DNA from: Micrococcales bacterium
GTDB taxonomy: Bacteria > Actinomycetota > Actinomycetes > Actinomycetales > Microbacteriaceae
Direction of reading: 5' to 3'
NCBI GenBank assembly: GCA_947441105.1
Contig: CANESN010000006.1
Coordinates: forward strand, 1-16,265
DNA length: 16,265 nt
Shown: piece after piece, positions 1 to 5,215 of the stretch
Layout: each line of letters starts with the position of its first letter
How positions within the stretch are numbered: the first letter of the stretch is position 1
The notes under the pieces: model-generated
What the model saw: the letters and a program-made list of their open reading frames with translations, nothing else
Database searches by the model: none
Told to the model about the DNA's origin: nothing
Translations under genes and position numbers: made by a program

Positions 1-27
1 AAACGCACTGGTGTTGAAAGTTGAGAC

Positions 28-744
28 GTGACAAAGAACCATAAGTACGAGTTTTGGCTAGTTTTGATGCTCTCCCTGGGAGCATCAGCGATCTGGTCAA
101 CCATCTCGCTATTACGCAAGCTTGCCCAAGAAGGCGGGCTTGCGATGGCAACCGCAACCTTGAATAGACCACTTGCTGAAATAGCTTGGCTAGACCTGGT
201 GAGTCAGATTGCGAGCATCGCTCTGGCGCTGGTTCCAGTTTTGCTGGCGATCTACTTTTTGAATCAGGACGGCATAAACCTTGGGCTGAAACCTAAATGG
301 CCAGACCTTAGACAGGTTGTGCTGGTTGCTGCTGGAGTCGGTATACCGGGCATTGGTTTGTATTTTCTCGCACTCGAACTTGGCTTGACCGCAAGGGTTA
401 TTCCAAGCGCCCTTGGTGATAACTGGTGGACAATCCCAGTTCTTTTGCTTGCCGCCCTAAAGGCAGGGTTGCTTGAAGAAGTAATCGCCGTTGGTTTCTT
501 TATGACCAAGCTCTCCAGGTGGAAGCCAGAGGTTTCGATCTGGGGGCTGATCGTGCTCTCGGCATTGTTTAGGGCGAGCTATCACTCCTACCAAGGCTTC
601 TCGGCATTTCTTGGAAACTTTGTAATGGGCTTGGTCTTTGCCTTCTGGTTCCACAAAACAAAACGAGTAGCACCGTTGGTGTTGGCGCACTTTTTGATGG
701 ATGCTGTTGTCTTTATTGGCTACCCACTGGTGTTTGGCTCATAG
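28..744 (+). CDS. CPBP-family intramembrane metalloprotease-like protein
   Basis: This 238-residue polytopic membrane protein resembles the CPBP (CAAX protease and bacteriocin-processing, Abi) family. The diagnostic features are Glu-Glu at residues 150-151, the FRASYH segment with His186, Asn197 in a GNFVMG segment, and His221 with Asp225 near the C-terminus. These fit the glutamate/histidine metal site of the family. The usual Arg in the first motif (EExxxR) is replaced by Val, although another Arg is present at 182, so protease activity is uncertain. The GTG start at 28 has a GAAAG about 7 nt upstream, and the N-terminus (a hydrophobic helix containing SLGAS) looks complete. The gene ends just before proC and may be co-transcribed with it. 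Such proteins act in the membrane on prenylated or small peptide substrates, but no substrate can be inferred here. Confidence 0.82.
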   Translation: MTKNHKYEFWLVLMLSLGASAIWSTISLLRKLAQEGGLAMATATLNRPLAEIAWLDLVSQIASIALALVPVLLAIYFLNQDGINLGLKPKWPDLRQVVLVAAGVGIPGIGLYFLALELGLTARVIPSALGDNWWTIPVLLLAALKAGLLEEVIAVGFFMTKLSRWKPEVSIWGLIVLSALFRASYHSYQGFSAFLGNFVMGLVFAFWFHKTKRVAPLVLAHFLMDAVVFIGYPLVFGS

Positions 745-753
745 GATTTGAAA

Positions 754-1578
754 ATGGAGAATCTTCGCATTGCATTTATTGGTAGCGGGTCAATGGGCTC
801 AGCCGTTCTCGATGGCCTAATTGCTGCCGGCCACCCAAAGCCATTGATCTCTGCCACCACAAGGACTGAGTTGAAAGCAAAGGCCCTGCGCGATCGTGGA
901 GTTAGTGCTCTGGCCGGCGAAACCTCACCGGATGCAAATGCGCTTATGGCGGGCGATGCAGATGTAATCGTGCTGGGCGTGAAGCCCTACCAAATTGTTG
1001 ATGTCCTCACCGAGCTCAAAGGCGAGATTGGTAAGAATGTTGTCGTTATCTCGATGGCTGCCGGCATCAAACTTGCCACCATGGCAGCGGTACTGGATGA
1101 GAACCCAAACCTGATTCGCACCATGCCAAATACCCCAGCCCTTGTAGGCAAGGGAGTAACTGGTCTGGCCTCTGCGGCATCTGCATCGCCTGAAGCGATT
1201 GCTGCTGCCAAGGCTTTGTTTGAGGCAGTTGGCTCTGTGGTGGTGATCCCAGAGGAAAAGATTGACGCGCTGAGTGCGGTTTCTGGTTCGGGTCCAGCCT
1301 GGGTTTACTACATCATCGAGCAGTGGGAAAAGGTTGCCATCTCCGAGGGCTTTAGCGAGGCGGATGCCAAACTCATGGTCCGCCAGACTCTTGCCGGTTC
1401 GGTCGAATTGCTTGAGAACTCAGGTGAGGAACCAAGCGAACTTCGCCGCAAGGTAACTAGCCCCGGCGGCACCACCGAGCGGATTATTGCAACGCTCGAC
1501 GAAGCAGATCTGCAAGGCATTTTTTCGCGGTCATTAAAAGCAGCGGTTGCAAGGGCTGGGGAAATCGCAAACTCTTGA
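754..1578 (+). CDS. proC: Pyrroline-5-carboxylate reductase
   Basis: The cytosolic enzyme that reduces 1-pyrroline-5-carboxylate to L-proline with NAD(P)H, the last step of proline synthesis. The 274-residue protein has the normal family length. A Rossmann GxGxxG loop (GSGSMG) lies at residues 10-15. The central MPNTP segment is at about 124-128 and the SGSGPAW segment at about 177-183. The family signature near the C-terminus (about 230-252) includes SPGGTT. I chose ATG at 754 over an in-frame TTG at 748 because AGGA at 743-746 is 7 nt from 754 and only 1 nt from 748. The 9-nt gap after the upstream CPBP gene suggests co-transcription. Family assignment is secure. Confidence 0.96.
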   Translation: MENLRIAFIGSGSMGSAVLDGLIAAGHPKPLISATTRTELKAKALRDRGVSALAGETSPDANALMAGDADVIVLGVKPYQIVDVLTELKGEIGKNVVVISMAAGIKLATMAAVLDENPNLIRTMPNTPALVGKGVTGLASAASASPEAIAAAKALFEAVGSVVVIPEEKIDALSAVSGSGPAWVYYIIEQWEKVAISEGFSEADAKLMVRQTLAGSVELLENSGEEPSELRRKVTSPGGTTERIIATLDEADLQGIFSRSLKAAVARAGEIANS

Positions 1579-1588
1579 AATTCATGGA

Positions 1589-1600
1589 TAGTCTTATTGC
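1589..1600 (+). promoter_or_regulatory. Putative leaderless -10 element of the ArsR-type gene
   Basis: TAGTCT at 1589-1594 is followed by exactly 6 nt and then the ATG at 1601. No Shine-Dalgarno-like sequence precedes this ATG. The arrangement recurs at six other starts in this window and fits a leaderless transcript starting at the A of ATG. No convincing -35 element is visible. Confidence 0.5.
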
Positions 1601-2209
1601 ATGGCAGACATCTTTGAAGCAATTGCAGATCCAACTAGACGCGTGCTGCTTGAGACGCTTCTAGATTCTCACCTCACCGGCGGTAGCGGGGAACTAACCG
1701 TGACCGAGCTGGTTGAGCGCACCAAGTTGGGCCAACCAACCGTATCCAAGCACCTGAAGACTCTTCGCGAGGTCGGCCTGGTTGCTGCCCGCGAAGAAGG
1801 CCAGAAGCGTTTCTACTCGGTGGTTCCAGAACCACTTGAGGAAATCGAAGACTGGATGATCAACTTCCTATCCCTTGGCTTCGAGGCTGAAGCCGAAGAG
1901 GGCGACGAGCTTTCCCAGGCCCTGGGTGATGCTGGCGAGAAGCTGGGCCACTGGCTTACTGAGAAGGCCGGCTGGTTGGGCGAGCAGCTCAAGACCAAGG
2001 TCGACGAACTCGACATCGATGTCGACGCTAAGGACCTCGGTCACCGCCTAGGTCGCAAGCTAGCTGACGCAAAGGTCGAGGCCGCTAGAAGCGCCAAGGA
2101 CTTTGAGAAGATTGCCCGCGACAAGGTCGATGAGGTAGTTGACGAGGTCAAGGCTGAGGCAAAGCACTTCGCATCCGAGGTCAAGTCCAAGGTTAGGCGC
2201 ACCAAATGA
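1601..2209 (+). CDS. ArsR-type winged-helix regulator with long amphipathic C-terminal tail
   Basis: This 202-residue protein has an N-terminal ArsR-like winged-helix domain at about residues 1-85. It opens with the typical IADPTRR segment, followed by a recognition helix with QPTVSKHLKTL and a wing ending RFYSV. It has no cysteine anywhere, so a classical ArsR/SmtB thiolate metal site is absent and the inducer is unknown. Residues from about 95 to 202 are a charged, Lys/Glu/Asp/Ala-rich stretch that should be helical and amphipathic, resembling apolipoprotein- or LEA-like sequence rather than any enzyme domain. The stop overlaps the start of the 2TM gene by 4 nt (ATGA), so the two products are probably made together and may interact at the membrane. 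The DNA-binding call is firm; the role of the tail is unknown. Confidence 0.85.
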   Translation: MADIFEAIADPTRRVLLETLLDSHLTGGSGELTVTELVERTKLGQPTVSKHLKTLREVGLVAAREEGQKRFYSVVPEPLEEIEDWMINFLSLGFEAEAEEGDELSQALGDAGEKLGHWLTEKAGWLGEQLKTKVDELDIDVDAKDLGHRLGRKLADAKVEAARSAKDFEKIARDKVDEVVDEVKAEAKHFASEVKSKVRRTK

Positions 2210-2487
2210 GCGAAGACCAAGACCTTAGAAACTTCGCGCGCAAGCGCCTAAAGAAGCAGCAGGACTTCAAGCAGTACCTCGGGGTTTGGGTCGGCGTGAG
2301 CATCCTGTGCACTGGAATTTGGTTTCTGACCAGTCCAGGTAGCCTCTTCTGGCCAATCTGGGTCATGTTTGGCATGGGAGTCGGAGCGCTGTTTGCCGGA
2401 ATCGATGCGTACGGCCCTGGTCAGAAAAAGGTAATTACCGAGTCTGATGTTGATGCAGAGGTTGAGCGCCTGAGACGTAAGGGCTAA
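2206..2487 (+). CDS. 2TM-domain membrane protein
   Basis: A 93-residue protein with a charged N-terminus rich in Lys/Arg (residues 7-23), two predicted membrane helices at about 25-43 and 47-67, and a charged C-terminal tail ending in a short amphipathic segment. The pattern matches the small '2TM domain' proteins often found beside or fused to regulators. Both ends should lie in the cytoplasm. It overlaps the preceding ArsR-type gene by 4 nt and has only a weak upstream AGG, so translation is probably coupled. The pairing suggests it anchors or modulates that regulator, but this is inference; no catalytic residues are visible. Confidence 0.75.
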   Translation: MSEDQDLRNFARKRLKKQQDFKQYLGVWVGVSILCTGIWFLTSPGSLFWPIWVMFGMGVGALFAGIDAYGPGQKKVITESDVDAEVERLRRKG

Positions 2488-2490
2488 ACT
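2462..2490 (+). promoter_or_regulatory. Candidate sigma-70-type promoter of the bS22 gene
   Basis: TTGAGC at 2462-2467 and TAAACT at 2485-2490 are separated by 17 nt. Each matches four of six consensus positions. The promoter lies in the 3' end of the 2TM gene and would start transcription near 2497, giving a leader of about 40 nt to the GTG at 2538. This allows a ribosomal protein gene to be expressed independently of the regulator pair upstream. Confidence 0.45.
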
Positions 2491-2498
2491 TACTAGGT

Positions 2499-2512
2499 TG
2501 TCCAATCGGACA
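2499..2512. repeat. Small inverted repeat in the bS22 leader
   Basis: TGTCC and GGACA form a perfect 5-bp inverted repeat around a 4-nt loop (AATC), just downstream of the likely transcription start and upstream of the bS22 ribosome binding site. It could be an mRNA hairpin or an operator dyad. It is short, so chance is a real alternative. Confidence 0.3.
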
Positions 2513-2537
2513 GTAACAAAAGTTTTGTGAGGTCTTC

Positions 2538-2636
2538 GTGGGTTCAATTATCAAGAAGCGCCGCAAGCGTATGTCTAAGAAGAAGCACCGCAAGCTCCTT
2601 CGCAAGACGCGTCACCAGCGTCGCAACAAGAAGTAA
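2538..2636 (+). CDS. Small ribosomal subunit protein bS22 (AURKAIP1/COX24 domain)
   Basis: A 32-residue, extremely basic protein beginning MGSIIKKRRKRMSKKKHRK and ending RRNKK. More than half of its residues are Lys or Arg, it has no acidic residue, and no leader peptide is visible. It matches the actinobacterial bS22 protein, seen in mycobacterial 30S subunits, which shares a core with the mitochondrial AURKAIP1/COX24 family. It should bind 16S rRNA in the small subunit. The GTG start at 2538 is preceded by GAGG at 2529-2532 with a 5-nt spacer, and an intrinsic terminator follows 9 nt after the stop. It appears to be a single-gene unit. In related actinobacteria it lies in the same proC to HAD-IB to glutaredoxin neighbourhood. 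Its length makes it easy to miss in automatic annotation. Confidence 0.9.
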   Translation: MGSIIKKRRKRMSKKKHRKLLRKTRHQRRNKK

Positions 2637-2645
2637 ATCTTCTCT

Positions 2646-2671
2646 AAAACCCGCCTCCGGGCGGGTTTTTT
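2646..2671 (+). terminator. Intrinsic terminator after bS22
   Basis: AAAACCCGCC and GGCGGGTTTT form a perfect 10-bp stem with a TCCG tetraloop, with a six-T tract at 2666-2671. It is the only strong intrinsic terminator I can see in the window, and it separates the bS22 unit from the YdeI-type gene. Confidence 0.92.
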
Positions 2672-2688
2672 ATTGGCAGGATTGCTCC

Positions 2689-3243
2689 ATGACGATTCAG
2701 GCAGACGAGATTTCCTTTAGCTCGCGCGCCGATCTGCGACGTTGGTTAGCAGAGAACCACCAGCGGCCCAAAGGCATTTGGGCTATCTTTCACAAGCAGT
2801 CAACAGGCCTGAGTGATCTCAGCTGGGATGCCCTTGTTGAAGAGTGCCTATGCTTCGGTTGGATTGACAGTCTGCCTGGCAAGGTCGATGATCTGAGGAC
2901 CAAGACCTACATTTCACCTCGCAAACCAGGCTCCGGTTGGTCCGCCAGAAACAAAGCAAAGATCATTGAATTGCAAGCGTTGGGGCTAATTGAGGAACCA
3001 GGCATGCAGGCAATCGAGCGGGCAAAGAGTTCTGGTTCGTGGACATTGTTTGACCTCGCCGAAGCTCAGGTTGTGCCTGAGGTAATTAGCGCCGTATTCG
3101 CTTCTAATAGCGAGCTAGCAGAGGCCTGGGGTCTGCTAACCAATGCTCAGCGCAAAGCAAAACTTCAGAATTTCTATTTGGCGAAAAGCGATGCAACTAA
3201 AGAGAAAAGAGTCGCAGAAATCATTGCCGCGCTAAAGAGTTAG
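2689..3243 (+). CDS. YdeI/OmpD-associated family protein
   Basis: The 184-residue product matches the YdeI/OmpD-associated (OmdA) family, annotated in enterobacteria as linked to outer-membrane proteins or bacteriocin protection. Its biochemical role is unknown and the outer-membrane association cannot apply directly to an actinobacterium. Family landmarks are RRWLAENH near residue 17, KGIWAIFHKQ at 28-37, CFGWIDS at 55-61, the SPRKPGSGWS segment at 76-85 and a Lys/Arg-rich C-terminus. The frame stays open upstream through the bS22 gene, but ATG at 2689 has AGGA at 2678-2681 with a 7-nt spacer and matches the family N-terminus. No signal peptide or membrane helix is present, so it is cytosolic. 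Its stop overlaps the convergent HAD gene by 4 nt. Confidence 0.85.
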   Translation: MTIQADEISFSSRADLRRWLAENHQRPKGIWAIFHKQSTGLSDLSWDALVEECLCFGWIDSLPGKVDDLRTKTYISPRKPGSGWSARNKAKIIELQALGLIEEPGMQAIERAKSSGSWTLFDLAEAQVVPEVISAVFASNSELAEAWGLLTNAQRKAKLQNFYLAKSDATKEKRVAEIIAALKS

Positions 3244-3953
3244 GAATTGGCCTTTAGCTCTTTTTTCTTGAACTGGAGGATCGACCAACCAGCTGCTTCG
3301 GCGTAGCGCTTGAGGACCTTATCTGGGTTCACCGCAACGGCGTGACCAACCAGCGTCAATAGAGGCAGGTCATTTACAGAGTCCGAGTAAGCAAATGAGC
3401 GCTTGAGCGAAATGCCACGTTCTTTGGCCAGTCGCTTGGCTGCCTTGCGCTTGGCTTTGCCGTGTAGCGGCTCACCAACTAGCTCACCGGTTAGCACATC
3501 ACCATCGTGGGCAACAATTGTTCCGAGAGCTCCAGTGGCTCCTAGGGCGTCGGCAATCTTCTGCACTAGATCGACAGGTGCCGCCGAGACAAGCCAAACT
3601 TCTCGGCCTTTTGCGAGGTGGTCCTTGAGTGCAACTACGGCCTCAGGCCAAAGTCTTGGCTTGATCTCGGATTCATAGACCGTGTCAATTAGTTCGCGCA
3701 GTTCAGCGATTGGGTGACCCTTGGTTAGCTGTAGGGCGCGGTCTTTGAAACCTGCCATCTTGGAGTTCTTCTCGCCCCTGCGGATGAACATGACCTGCTC
3801 AAACATAAAGCGCCAGATGTCGCGGCGCTTGATCGCGCCACCTGCGAAGGCAACCTTGCCAAAAAGGATTGATGTTGAGCCACGAACCAGGGTGTTGTCG
3901 ACGTCGAAGAACGCAGCCTCGATCTTGGGCTTATTTTCCTGGGGCTCTAGCAC
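3240..3953 (-). CDS. HAD-IB family hydrolase (SerB-like phosphatase)
   Basis: A 237-residue haloacid dehalogenase superfamily protein of subfamily IB. Motif I is DVDNT with Asp17 (nucleophile) and Asp19. Motif II is Ser123 in VSAAP. The motif III lysine is Lys166 in HGKAK, and motif IV is SDSVND with Asp191 and Asp195 binding magnesium. All catalytic residues are present, so a phosphomonoesterase is likely; the substrate is not determined. This class includes SerB-like proteins and is found near bS22 and glutaredoxin genes in other actinobacteria. GTG at 3953 is the only good start before motif I. It lacks a ribosome binding site but lies 6 nt after a TAGACT, suggesting a leaderless message. 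Its 3' end overlaps the YdeI-type gene. Confidence 0.9.
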   Translation of the reverse strand: MLEPQENKPKIEAAFFDVDNTLVRGSTSILFGKVAFAGGAIKRRDIWRFMFEQVMFIRRGEKNSKMAGFKDRALQLTKGHPIAELRELIDTVYESEIKPRLWPEAVVALKDHLAKGREVWLVSAAPVDLVQKIADALGATGALGTIVAHDGDVLTGELVGEPLHGKAKRKAAKRLAKERGISLKRSFAYSDSVNDLPLLTLVGHAVAVNPDKVLKRYAEAAGWSILQFKKKELKANS

Positions 3954-3965
3954 CGGCTTAGTCTA
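3954..3965 (-). promoter_or_regulatory. Putative leaderless -10 element of the HAD-IB gene
   Basis: On the minus strand TAGACT occupies 3965-3960, followed by 6 nt and the GTG start at 3953. It lies inside the 9-bp near-palindrome TTAGTCTAA (3958-3966), the same core found between menC and menB. No clear -35 is visible. Confidence 0.5.
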
Positions 3966-3984
3966 ATCAGCTAAGGCAAACACT

Positions 3985-3996
3985 TAGGCTTGTGAC
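3985..3996 (+). promoter_or_regulatory. Putative leaderless -10 element of the glutaredoxin-like gene
   Basis: TAGGCT at 3985-3990 is followed by exactly 6 nt and the GTG at 3997. The AGG inside it could alternatively act as a weak Shine-Dalgarno with an 8-nt spacer. A second option is TAGTCT at 3959-3964, which would give a leader of about 26 nt. Confidence 0.42.
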
Positions 3997-4266
3997 GTGC
4001 CAGAACAAATTCACCTCACCTTGATTGTGCGCCAGGGCTGCCACCTCTGCGAGGTCGCAGAGAATGACCTGGCTAGGGTTTTGGGCCGATTCAGCGCAGA
4101 GCACCCAGACACTGGCTTCGGAGTGGAGCTGGTAGAGATTGACTCGAAACCTGAGTTCGAGAAATACACCGATGATATTCCGGTGCTACTAATCAATCAC
4201 AAGCAGGTAGCATTTTGGCGAATCGACGAAGACCGAGTGTTTGAACAGCTGAGGAAACTGGCATGA
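3997..4266 (+). CDS. Glutaredoxin-like thiol-disulfide protein
   Basis: An 89-residue cytosolic thioredoxin-fold protein of the glutaredoxin-like (DUF836) type. The redox motif is CHLC with Cys15 and Cys18, immediately after the first beta strand (LTLIVRQG). The cis-proline is Pro62 in DIPVLLIN. The length is typical for this family. It should exchange thiols with an unidentified partner; nothing here distinguishes glutathione from mycothiol use, though actinobacteria commonly use mycothiol. It is divergent from the HAD-IB gene with only 43 nt between starts, and it overlaps the next small reading frame by 4 nt (ATGA). The GTG start is supported by the fold beginning almost at once and by the -10-like TAGGCT 6 nt upstream. 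Confidence 0.86.
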   Translation: MPEQIHLTLIVRQGCHLCEVAENDLARVLGRFSAEHPDTGFGVELVEIDSKPEFEKYTDDIPVLLINHKQVAFWRIDEDRVFEQLRKLA

Positions 4267-4406
4267 GAAAAGTAGTTTTCTGGATCATCAAGAACTTTTG
4301 GTTCCCGATTCTGGTCGCGATCCTCGGCTTGCTCGCTAAGAAGCACACTTGGGCGGCCAAGGCGCATAGCGCCGTGAAAAAACTTCCAATGTACTTGTTG
4401 CATTAA
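4263..4406 (+). CDS. 47-residue membrane microprotein of unknown function
   Basis: I do not recognise this family. The frame encodes 47 residues: a short basic N-terminus (MRK), one hydrophobic segment at about residues 4-24 rich in Val, Ile, Phe, Trp and Leu, and a basic tail (residues 26-40) with several Lys and His. A single-pass protein with its basic tail in the cytoplasm is the simplest reading. Support for translation is good: GAGGA at 4251-4255 sits 7 nt before the ATG, and the start overlaps the glutaredoxin stop by 4 nt, as in other coupled genes here. Its last codons contain the -35 of the next promoter. Function is unknown; a membrane anchor or partner for the glutaredoxin is speculation. 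Confidence 0.68.
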   Translation: MRKVVFWIIKNFWFPILVAILGLLAKKHTWAAKAHSAVKKLPMYLLH

Positions 4407-4409
4407 TGC
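4400..4409. repeat. 10-bp perfect palindrome over the -35 region
   Basis: GCATTAATGC reads identically on both strands and covers the 3' half of the -35 hexamer. It differs from the second palindrome at 4411-4430, so it may bind a different protein or be coincidental. Confidence 0.4.
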
Positions 4410-4410
4410 T

Positions 4411-4430
4411 ATGTAGTATCTATGCTACAT
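4411..4430. promoter_or_regulatory. Probable autoregulatory operator of the XRE regulator
   Basis: Perfect half-sites ATGTAG (4411-4416) and CTACAT (4425-4430) flank an 8-nt spacer. Extended to 10 nt, the arms match at 8 positions. The dyad covers the -10 hexamer and ends 2 nt before the start codon, the expected place for a small XRE dimer to repress its own operon. Assignment to this particular regulator is inference. Confidence 0.55.
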
Positions 4431-4432
4431 GT

Positions 4433-4669
4433 ATGAGTAGAAATTCCGAAGAGCCGGTATTCAACCAAATCGAGCAGATTCGAACTGCCCAAGGGTTGAG
4501 TAGGCAAGAACTTGCTGATCTGGTTGGAGTCCACTACCAAACCATTGGCTACCTAGAGCGCGGAGAATACAGCCCCTCTCTAGTCCTGGCCCTTCGCATC
4601 GCCAAGGCCCTGAAGAAGGAAGTTTCAGAGCTTTTTTCACTCACTGAACAGAAAAAAGGAAAGAAGTAA
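4433..4669 (+). CDS. XRE-family helix-turn-helix regulator
   Basis: A 78-residue protein that is essentially one Cro/C1-type helix-turn-helix domain (about residues 12-66). LSRQELADLVGV forms the first helix and turn, HYQTIGYLERG the recognition helix, and YSPSLVLALRIAKALKKEVSELF the following helices. The tail is Lys-rich. It resembles the small YgzD-like XRE repressors often encoded next to a membrane protein. ATG at 4433 was chosen over an in-frame ATG at 4406 because the earlier codons run through the promoter and operator and add no conserved sequence. The stop overlaps the next ATG by 1 nt (TAATG). It probably represses its own operon through the dyad at 4411-4430. Confidence 0.88.
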   Translation: MSRNSEEPVFNQIEQIRTAQGLSRQELADLVGVHYQTIGYLERGEYSPSLVLALRIAKALKKEVSELFSLTEQKKGKK

Positions 4670-5214
4670 TGACCAAGAAAAACAAGATCTATTGGTCCCT
4701 TGGTGTGACCGAGAAGGGCACCCGAGCCCTGCTAACTGATGAGAATTCAAAGTTCAAGTGGCTTAGGTCTCAGCGCAATAGGCGAGTGCTTGTAGTGCTC
4801 AACATCCTTGGAATTGTTTTGGTGTCATTGGGTAGCTACTACCCAGTACTAAAAACAAACCTCAATCTAAACACCGAAACAGAAATAGTGATTTATAGCG
4901 TGAGCGCTATCTTGGTTATCTTTCTCACCCTTGGCGCTTACTCGTTTCTCCGCGTTGCTGTCAGGGGAATAGCCGATGCCCCAGATGAACTATTAGACGA
5001 ACGACAAGTTCAGATTCGCAACACTTCTTTTAGGTATGCCTATTTGGCCATGGGATACATTGTGCTGCTTCTTCTACTCTTGATGTTCTTTGGGCCAGAA
5101 CTACAAATGTTCCAACCGGAAGGCAACGATGGAAGCTACTTAGCAATTGCAACCATGTTTGCATTTGCGGCGGCGCCATCGATGATTCTTGCTTGGCGTG
5201 AGAGGGACATCTAA
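4669..5214 (+). CDS. Four-helix membrane protein paired with XRE regulator
   Basis: A 181-residue protein with four predicted membrane helices at about residues 38-58, 71-94, 121-141 and 155-175 and a charged N-terminal region of about 35 residues. Between helices 2 and 3 is a conserved-looking cytoplasmic segment with PDELLDERQ followed by Arg and Asn (about 105-120), reminiscent of DUF2178-like partners of XRE regulators. No enzymatic motif is recognisable. AGGA at 4657-4660 gives an 8-nt spacer, and the start overlaps the XRE stop by 1 nt. Regulator plus small membrane protein is a recurring bacterial pair, so this product may sense a membrane-linked signal. Family name and function are not certain. 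Confidence 0.75.
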   Translation: MTKKNKIYWSLGVTEKGTRALLTDENSKFKWLRSQRNRRVLVVLNILGIVLVSLGSYYPVLKTNLNLNTETEIVIYSVSAILVIFLTLGAYSFLRVAVRGIADAPDELLDERQVQIRNTSFRYAYLAMGYIVLLLLLLMFFGPELQMFQPEGNDGSYLAIATMFAFAAAPSMILAWRERDI

Positions 5215-5215
5215 A

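Larger units (their letters stand above)
4398..4432 (+). promoter_or_regulatory. Promoter of the XRE regulator operon
   Basis: TTGCAT at 4398-4403 and TATGCT at 4421-4426 are separated by 17 nt, and the ATG at 4433 follows the -10 by exactly 6 nt with no Shine-Dalgarno sequence. This fits a leaderless transcript starting at the ATG. Two palindromes overlap it, so repression by the encoded XRE protein is likely. Confidence 0.6.

Noticed and set aside
748..753. In-frame TTG start two codons before the proC ATG
   Set aside because: The AGGA at 743-746 is only 1 nt from it but 7 nt from ATG 754, which also begins at the conserved N-terminus.
2527..2688. Open frame extending the YdeI-type protein upstream through bS22
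   Set aside because: It overlaps the bS22 gene and the terminator in another frame. ATG 2689 has a good ribosome binding site and the family N-terminus.
4406..4432. Upstream ATG for the XRE regulator
   Set aside because: The extra nine residues are encoded by the operator and -10 region and are not helix-turn-helix sequence; ATG 4433 has the recurring 6-nt spacing.
5189..5215. Upstream TTG start for the DUF418 protein
   Set aside because: It lies well inside the previous gene and adds nine residues unlike the family; GTG 5216 has a good ribosome binding site and follows the stop by 1 nt.
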